Positions 57,346 through 64,000 of a stretch of DNA of 64,000 nt are shown piece after piece (positions within the stretch are counted from its first letter, which is position 1; each line of letters starts with the position of its first letter). The DNA comes from Tetragonia tetragonoides (Eukaryota > Streptophyta > Magnoliopsida > Caryophyllales > Aizoaceae): assembly GCA_038025085.1 (NCBI GenBank), contig CM076148.1, positions 20,006,501 through 20,070,500 on the forward strand, given 5' to 3'. A program made the position numbers and the translations under genes. The notes under the pieces are model-generated. The model did no database searches and was not told where the DNA came from. It was given only the letters and a program-made list of their open reading frames with translations.

Positions 57346-57640
57346 AGTTGATGATCTTTATTGTAACCATTAGGCTATTTATGTAGATAAGTTTAGAGTG
57401 TAACAATTCTTTTTTGCCCTAGTAGTGTGTGTAAATAAGAGATTTGACCATTATCAATTTAATGAAAAATAAAGTTATGTAATTCTGTGGTTTTTCATAC
57501 ACACTAATATTAGAGCATAAATTCTTGTAGTTGTGAATTTGATACTCTTTTAAAGGAGTCAACCAGGTAAGATGAATCATTGTTGTTACAAAGTACAATT
57601 AACAAAAATAAAATTTGGTCATATAAAATTGAAAATAAAT
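57346..57640. other. unassigned AT-rich flank
   Basis: Right flank of the copia LTR. Nothing recognised. Confidence 0.4.
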
Positions 57641-57912
57641 AGAAATCTGTAAGAATGATATCTCACGTGCCTATCAGATTGTGACGGCTTGACCTGCCAG
57701 TAGGCAAAATTTTAGTGACTCGCGTATTGTCACAATTATTAGACAGCTTTCAATGTCAAAAAGAATTGCGACGCGTTAAGTCTTATAAAAACTTTATTGA
57801 CACGCCGATTAGTGACGCATGCACCAGCTGTCACAGAAAGATTTTGTAACTTTTAAAAATACTCACAATAAACTAAAATAAATGTCATTAATGGACATTT
57901 TTGTTGTAGTGA
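57640..57912 (-). mobile_element. possible CACTA-type terminus
   Basis: On the minus strand the edge at 57912 reads CACTACAACAAAAATGTCC, the form of En/Spm (CACTA) ends. The other end was not found; the interior has repeated short gtgacgc/gtcac motifs, as in CACTA subterminal regions. Confidence 0.45.
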
Positions 57913-58229
57913 TTGGAGTTCCTAAGTGATTTAGAGCATAGAAAACCTCCCTAGAGATGGAGCATGAGGGGGGGGGGGCAGGGACGAAGGTGAAGAGGTG
58001 GCTTCAGACTGTTTATGTCGAAAGAGAATGTTTCCCAAATAAACCCACGTAATCAAGATAAATAAAGAAATATCATGTGTATCATCTCATTGATGATGAG
58101 TTGTATCACAAATAATAATAAATATGAGTTCTAAGAAAGAGGTCCATATAGAGCAAATATAATGAACTCACAATAACAAATAAACAAAGATATAAAGTAA
58201 GTAATGTCGTTACAATTAAGAGTCTCACA

Positions 58230-59028
58230 CAGGCCCGTAGATTGGCAAGTGCCAAGTGATTGATGGCACAGGGCCCCTAATTTTTGGGGGCCCAATTTTT
58301 ATTAATTTTTTTTATTTAATGATTTTCATATTTTATCTTGATCCTAGACTTAAAACTCTTTTACCGTTTTTATGGTAGATAGTTTTGCACTTTTACGGAA
58401 GAAATGAAAATTTTCATTTCCCAAAAGCCTCTTTAACTTACTGCATTTATTTCAACTTATAGGCCCTCCTCCCTCTCTCTTTTTTCCGTTTTTCTATTCC
58501 TCTTTGTACTTATACCTTCAAGATAACATTTAATTTTTACATGTACTTCTCAATTCATTTTAATTTATTAATATTAACTATATTGTTACTTCTCAATTAA
58601 GGTTGAAGTTCTTCAGTATTATAATGGGGAGCAATTTCATAGCCACTGAAATTCATTCTAACTACTAAATTTCCTACCTCAAGTTGTTTTGCACCTAGTC
58701 ATAGCTGTTTTTATTCACAAAACCTTCTATAAGACGGTCTTTTCGTAACTTTTGGTGAGACGAGGGTCACTTTTCAATGAAACAAGGGTCTGTGCTCACT
58801 ACAGGTGACCTCTACATTTCTAAAAGTGACCCCAAATTTCTGTGAATTGGTCTCACACAAAACTTGTTGTTTTTACGTTTAATTTGTGAAAAAAAAATGT
58901 GCTCCGATAGTATAGTGATAAAATGTGTTTTTATATTTTGATAATTGTGTTTTTCTTTATTTATTTTTATTTTTAGGGTCTAATCTTTGTTTTAGCACAG
59001 GGCCCCCAAATTGATTGGGACGGCCCTG
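58230..59028. mobile_element. non-autonomous hAT element
   Basis: 799 bp. Ends are CAGGCCCGTAGATTGG and (reverse complement) CAGGGCCGTCCCAATC. Flanking 8-bp duplications are gtctcaca (58222-58229) and gtcccaca (59029-59036). Near each end a GGGCCCC block recurs, as in hAT subterminal repeats. No transposase frame. Confidence 0.88.
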
Positions 59029-59392
59029 GTCCCACATCGAAGAAAGAAGTGACAAATAAAGCACAAAAGAGGTATAAAAATAGAGAGTCAAGTTAGAAGC
59101 AAAAAATAAGCTTTCTTGACCTTGGTTTTAGCTACGATGAAATGTACTTAATATCCTATATGTGGGCATCAGTCCACATCGATGTTCAATTGATCATCTA
59201 TGGTGTCCGTCGTTATGGAGCAGGGTCTTTAAGCATACATTTTGCGACATTACTCGCTAACATCAAGTAGAGCTTCTATTATTCTTATAAATATTGAATT
59301 ACTAAAGTTGATGAAAAAGTGATTTTGGGAGAAGCCTAACTCCGCGCGTGTATACTAGCTTACTATAGTGGAGAAGAATGACCTACTTCTTA

Positions 59393-59589
59393 CTCTATCC
59401 GTCCTAAAAAAAAAATGAAACTTTACATTGGACTTTTCGCAATTTCCGAAATATTACTTTGACCACGCATAAATTTCATAATATGAATATAAACAATAAA
59501 ATGATGACTTTTCAAAGTATATAATCTGAAATGAATCTAACTATTAAAATATTGTGTAAAACTACAAAAATTAAAGTAGGAGCAAAGAG
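59393..59589. mobile_element. Stowaway-like (Tc1/mariner) MITE
   Basis: 197 bp with ends TA|CTCTATCCGTCCTAAAA and (reverse complement) TA|CTCTTTGCTCCTACTT, close to the Stowaway consensus CTCCCTCCGT. It has a TA duplication at 59391-59392 and 59590-59591. Confidence 0.75.
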
Positions 59590-59591
59590 TA

Positions 59592-60532
59592 TCTTTCCAA
59601 AACAAAAAAAGGTCCAATTAAATGCTCAATCACTATTTTATGGAATTGCTTAACGTAAATCTTAATTTACTAAACGCAAATCTTTTTGTCACAATTCTTC
59701 CCAAAATGCCCGTTTTATTTAAAATGAAACCTCTATACTTTTTATTCCGTTTTCTGTCATATCTCCATATTTTGCTCATTCATGTTATAGATGTAAATTA
59801 GATCACATGGATGATACCTTTCATTGATAAATAATTTGTAAGGCAATGCAAGTAATGATATGATTGATATGTACGTAAAAATCACGATTAAAATTTTAAG
59901 TTATCTTTTGAAATAAAATAAAATAAGCAAGTTCTGTTCAAAATATTTATCTGCGATCTAGTGTGGTGTATGTCCGTCTGGCTGAGTGGCGGCAAAGGGT
60001 AGCGATATATGGGTGGAGGCTATTCGAGCCTGACCGCGGTGCGTTTGCCTCTCCGGGCCGACCCTTTTGGTGGTCGAAGATGTAGTTGTGGTGTTTAGGG
60101 CTAGATGAGATACGATTATACGAGTTAATAAGGCGAGGATGTGGCTCCTGAATAAATTGGAAAATTGCCCAGTTGTTTTGATGATTAGGAGGAAGAATTA
60201 TCGAGATGAATCGGTGATGCAAAACTAAGGTGCAAGGTAGATGAATATTGTGTTTAAACCATAGCAGAAGAACTAATCATAATTATGGGAGTGCAAAGCT
60301 ACAATGCAAATGTGGAGAGAGAGAGGGGGAAAGGCTAATGAAAATTAGCGATCCCTCATATGAGAGGGGCATTATGGGAACATGATTTCCGTTTAGTAAT
60401 TTTGGTATTTACGTTTAGCAATTCCTCTATTTTATTATATGTGGCATTAACGTAACGGAAGAGGTAAATTTTAGCTAGTTTGTCAAAATTAATTAAATTG
60501 TATGAAGAAAGGCTTTGGAAAGAAAGATATAA
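59592..60532. other. unassigned sequence
   Basis: AT-rich with a less AT-rich patch at 59960-60080. The minus frame 60222-59947 shows no known domain. No gene or element supported. Confidence 0.4.
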
Positions 60533-61368
60533 GGTCATGTTTGGATATTAGCGGATTGCATAAAGGTTAGCGGATTGAAGGCTAATTAGCGGATTTGCCC
60601 AATTGATCCTCTAAATTTTGTGTTTGGTTAGTAGAGGATTGCATTAGCGGATTGCAACGAATCCGCTAATTTAGAATCCGCTAGGTACCCCAACGTTTTT
60701 GAAGAGAGGATTGATATAAAAATGTAAATAATCATCATATCCCCTTTTCCCATCTGCTAATTTGCCCTCCAACACGAAAACAACAGTAAATTCAACCATA
60801 CTGTTGAATGCCCATTCCCAGGTGAGAGTCATCGGCACCCAGAGCGATGGGTGTGCGTGGCTGTGGAATTTTATGATTAGGGGGTTTTGGTTTGGGTGTG
60901 CGTGGCTGTGGGGGTTGTGGCGCCGTGGTGGTGGCTATGCGCGGGTCTGTGGTGGTGGCTATGCGCGGGTCTGCAATGGTGACATGTTGGGGCTATGCGT
61001 GGGTTTGCGGTGGTGCCGTGGTGGGGCTATGCGTGGATTTTGGTGGTGGGTGGTTGTAAGGGAGAGAGATCTGAGGAGAGAGAGAGAAAGAATTGGGTGG
61101 TCATGGTGTGGTGGTTATGGCTGGTGGTTTGAGGAGAGATAGGGAGAAGGGGATTTTGTGTTAGAATAGGTGTATCCAAACTGATGTTTGGTCAGTCCCA
61201 ATGATCAACTAACAGAAACAGAACACGAAAGTAACTTGCTGCGCCGTGGGATTAACCATTGCCTTAAAAGCGATTTCGCCTTGATCTAGGTGCACATCGA
61301 TCACCCAGCGCTCGCTTCCCAAGGTTAACACAACACCCTTAGGGCATGTTTTTTCAATTGGTTACCAG

Positions 61369-61480
61369 TTTTGCCCAGTTTTGACCAGTTTTCCCCAGTT
61401 TTGCCCATTTACCAGTTATAAAATACAGTTTTCCCCAGTTTTGTCCAGTTTCTCCCAATTTGACCCGGTTTTGCCCAATT
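61369..61480. repeat. 11-bp minisatellite (ccagttttgcc)
   Basis: About ten diverged units of ccagttttgcc / ccagttttccc. It starts a few bases after ttagggcatgtttttt (61338), which looks like a Harbinger-type left end; no right end was found. Confidence 0.75.
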
Positions 61481-61555
61481 TTAATATTTATACATATTAA
61501 ACATAATAATTAAATGTACGCATTGACTAATATTCAAACATGACTAAAAAGTCCT

Positions 61556-61596
<41 letters not shown>

Positions 61597-61635
61597 TAAT
61601 AATAATAATAATAATAATAATATTAATATTAATAT

Positions 61636-61677
<42 letters not shown>

Positions 61678-61681
61678 CATA

Positions 61682-61759
<78 letters not shown>

Positions 61760-61790
61760 TACTACTACTACTACTACTACTACTACTACA
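61556..61790. repeat. inverted trinucleotide array: AAT repeats, then ATT repeats, then ACT repeats
   Basis: About 38 AAT units, broken by a short tattaatatta part, then ataaacataattatt, then about 26 ATT units and ten ACT units. The AAT and ATT halves can pair to a long hairpin. Confidence 0.95.
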
Positions 61791-62604
61791 AGGATTGGAA
61801 CAAAACTCAACTTGCTCAGGAATAATGAGAATATAGAAGAGAGAGAAAGGAAGATGGATGGATTTCTCTTATATATTTTCCAGCAATATGAATAAGGCTT
61901 TTATAACTAAAAGGGGGCTGAAACTTTCCCATCAATAGGAAATCAATTAAGGTAATTAGTGGGGAGAGAATTAAGAAAATCAATGACTTGGAGATCAAGG
62001 ATATAATATAACAATAAAGATAATGGGCTTAAAATCAGGAGTTGTTATATACATGAATAAAGGATTATAACAGCAGAAAACAGATCTCATTAATTCCGTG
62101 ATTTAAGCAATTAAGATCTCGCGAATCGGGATACGATTGGGTGGAACCAAACTCAGATTGGTCATAACCAAACTCCAACTCTGAGCATTGTTTCCAACAT
62201 TTTGGTGGTGGTGGTGGTGGTAGCAGCTTGTGATTAGAGAATATGGGGTCTTAGGTGGTGGATTATGAAGAGGGAGATAGAAGGGGTGGACTGTTTTGGC
62301 TGGTGGGTCAAAGGAGGAGAGTGAAGGAGAATGGTAATCTCCTTTTTTTGGCTTTTTAATTTTTAATTATTATTATTATTATTATTACTTTTATTATGTT
62401 GAAATTCTATATTAATAATCAAATATATCAATGTCCCTTTTTGTAATTTTGGCATTCTCAACCAACTAACCGCTAAATTCTATCCGCTAATTTACCAAAA
62501 ACATTGTTACAAATCCGGTAATACAATCCATTGGTCAAATCAGCTAATACAATCCACTGGTCAAATCTGCTAATACAATCCGCTGGCTACTAAACAAGGC
62601 CTAA

Positions 62605-63243
62605 GTGAGGTTAAACATAATTATTTTCATGACATACTCCTATATCATGAACAAAGAAAATAATTGTTGAGGTTTTTAAATCCCATTATATCATTGTATT
62701 TATATTATAAATATTTAGAGGTGGCAAACAGGTCGTTCAAGTCAGGTTTGGGTCGGGTCACCTTCGGTCGGGTCATTTAGATGTTGGGTAGTTACGATTT
62801 CGAGTTGAGAAATGCTTGTTCGTGACCCAGAGTGTTTGATTTCAGGTCGACCCAATGGGTTGAGCACTTATTTTTTAGTTCAGTAATTGCATAACTAATC
62901 CTATTTTCAACTTTAAAATAGAAAATTTACACACAATAATAATGATAATAGACATAAAATTTATGGTTTTAATCTACTTGAAACATATATAATAAGGTTT
63001 TCACATGTTATTTGGTTTTTGCTAATGCAAACGAAGTATAAAATTACTAAAACACAACAACTACTAGCTAAGATTGGCCCTATTAGAGAGTAATGTAAAA
63101 TTACAAATGTCAATTGGTTGATATGTTAGAAATTTGATATGATTAACCTTTTTGTCATCCACTTCTGTCATGTTTATGTGTTTTATTTTGAAAACCTCAA
63201 CCCAACAGGTCGATCCAGAGCGGATTCAATTTTGACCCAGTAA
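62605..63243. mobile_element. possible hAT-like repeat (tagaggtggcaaac...)
   Basis: From about 62716 the sequence tagaggtggcaaacaggtcg and gggtcgggtc motifs resemble the MITE at 23136 and common plant hAT repeats. The right part near 63190-63240 carries acaggtcgatcc and gacccag. Both ends were not found, partly because the MITE at 63244 interrupts it. Confidence 0.35.
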
Positions 63244-63600
63244 GGGTCTGTTCTCCCCAACTTATTTCTGTTTATTTCAGCAAACTTCAACAAACTTCAA
63301 CAAATTTCAACAAATTTCAACAAACTTCAGCAAACTTCAACAAAGTTAAATAAAATTAAACAAAGTTCAACAAACCAATATACAAACTAGTTATAAAAAA
63401 ACACTTGAATCAACAAGATTCAACAAAAATAAACAAAGTTCAACAAAGTTAAATAAAGTTAAATAAAGTTCAACAAAGTTCAACAAAGTTAAATAAAGTT
63501 AAATAAAGTTCAACAAAGTTCAACGAATTTCAACAAAGTTCAACAAAAATAAATTTTCAGTAATAAATATAAACGTTTTTCAGTTGGGGAGAACATATCC
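63244..63600. mobile_element. Harbinger-like MITE filled with a 10-bp repeat
   Basis: 357 bp. Ends are GGGTCTGTTCTCCCCAACTT and (reverse complement) GGATATGTTCTCCCCAACTG. The TAA duplication is at 63241-63243 and 63601-63603. The interior is almost wholly ttcaacaaac / gttaaataaa units. Confidence 0.85.
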
Positions 63601-63603
63601 TAA

Positions 63604-63929
63604 ATATGGATTTTTCGGGTTCAATAAATATTGAATTTCGATTTAGTATTCTTTATTCAAGATCCAAACTTTTCAGATCGATATACATCGGGTCAAATTT
63701 TACCAGCTTAAATATCCCAGACCCACTGCATTACACATGCAAAAACTAGTACTAAAACTTTAAAATAACTACCACCAAAAAAAAATAGAACGCGGCGGGC
63801 CTCTACGCTATTATGAATTAATTTTTTGTTTTTGGGAAAAAAAAAGCCGACTTCAATGTAAAAGAAAAGACCATAATAAAGGACCGAATACCCGAGGACA
63901 CAGCTAAAACAACGGAAAACGTACCTTCC
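63604..63929. other. unassigned AT-rich sequence before a possible gene
   Basis: Contains gggtcaaatttt-type remnants of the repeat at 62716 and A runs near 63777 and 63838. Nothing else seen. Confidence 0.4.
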
Positions 63930-63963
63930 ATGTCTCGCCGGAGAAGGCAGTCTTCACCTTCTG
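63930..63963 (+). CDS. possible first exon of a gene cut by the right edge
   Basis: ATG at 63930 opens 11 codons (MSRRRRQSSPS) and ends at a good donor CTG|GTACGT, followed by a CT-rich stretch. The upstream 60 bp is less repetitive and free of transposon sequence. Too short to name; it may be chance. Confidence 0.3.
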
Positions 63964-64000
63964 GTACGTCCTCTCTCCTCTCTCCTCTCTCTTGCCTGTC

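Larger units (their letters stand above)
60533..62601. mobile_element. PIF/Harbinger-like non-autonomous element
   Basis: About 2.07 kb. Ends are GGTCATGTTTGGATATTAGC and (reverse complement) GGCCTTGTTTAGTAGCCAGC. The TAA duplication is at 60530-60532 and 62602-62604. Multiple subterminal repeats of agcggattgca-type follow both ends in inverted orientation. The interior holds GTGG-rich sequence, an 11-bp minisatellite and a trinucleotide array; no transposase. Confidence 0.75.

Noticed and set aside
60762..61142. Open frame of 126 codons, Gly/Trp/Arg-rich
   Set aside because: Made by GTGG-type low-complexity DNA inside the Harbinger-like element; no domain.
61544..61810. Open frame of 88 codons made of Asn, Tyr and Ile runs
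   Set aside because: It is only the translation of the trinucleotide array.

Overview
This is nuclear DNA of a flowering plant, most likely a eudicot (I cannot name the species). The evidence is one spliced host gene with canonical GT-AG introns, set in a dense, nested landscape of plant transposable elements: L1-type LINEs, tRNA-derived SINEs, Ty1/copia of the SIRE type, Ty3/gypsy of the Tat type, Helitrons, and hAT, PIF/Harbinger, Stowaway and CACTA ends. No bacterial, organellar, rRNA or CRISPR features were seen.

Region 1-12.7 kb, minus strand: the 5' part of an ABCC (MRP) ABC-transporter gene of the ABCC1/ABCC2 type. Seven coding exons (927 nt, 309 codons, open and in phase) can be read between 11752 and 1042. 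A leader intron lies upstream, with a TATA box near 12711. The rest of the gene lies left of the window. Its introns hold LINE fragments, two SINEs and a nested retroposon.

Region 12.7-16.1 kb: a hairpin MITE split by a Helitron, then an old Tat-family solo LTR split by a 5'-truncated LINE.

Region 16.1-32.0 kb: element 2, a decayed Tat-like LTR retrotransposon with its sense on the minus strand. Its 5' LTR is 27551-31992 and its truncated 3' LTR is 16091-18758. Coding order is gag1, protease, a second gag, then an integrase tail, with no reverse transcriptase. A DUF7745/plant-mobile-domain-like gene lies in antisense between integrase and the 3' LTR. It carries a hAT MITE, a copia solo LTR and a Helitron.

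Region 32.0-40.1 kb: a broken 'putative plant transposon protein' gene, then a SIRE-type copia element (minus) whose 5' LTR continues at 57053-57345.

Region 40.1-57.05 kb: element 1, a well preserved Tat-type element inserted in that copia LTR (5-bp duplication ATTAG). Gag-protease, RT, two RNase H domains and integrase run on the minus strand. Two intron-containing plant-mobile-domain genes run on the plus strand between integrase and the 3' LTR. A GC-rich CAGCGGC/GCCGCTG module occurs in both LTRs and upstream of both antisense genes. This is the most interesting system in the window.

Region 57.3-64 kb: a CACTA-like end, a hAT element, a Stowaway MITE, a PIF/Harbinger-like element with an inverted trinucleotide array, a second Harbinger-like MITE full of a 10-bp repeat, and a possible first exon of a gene at the right edge.
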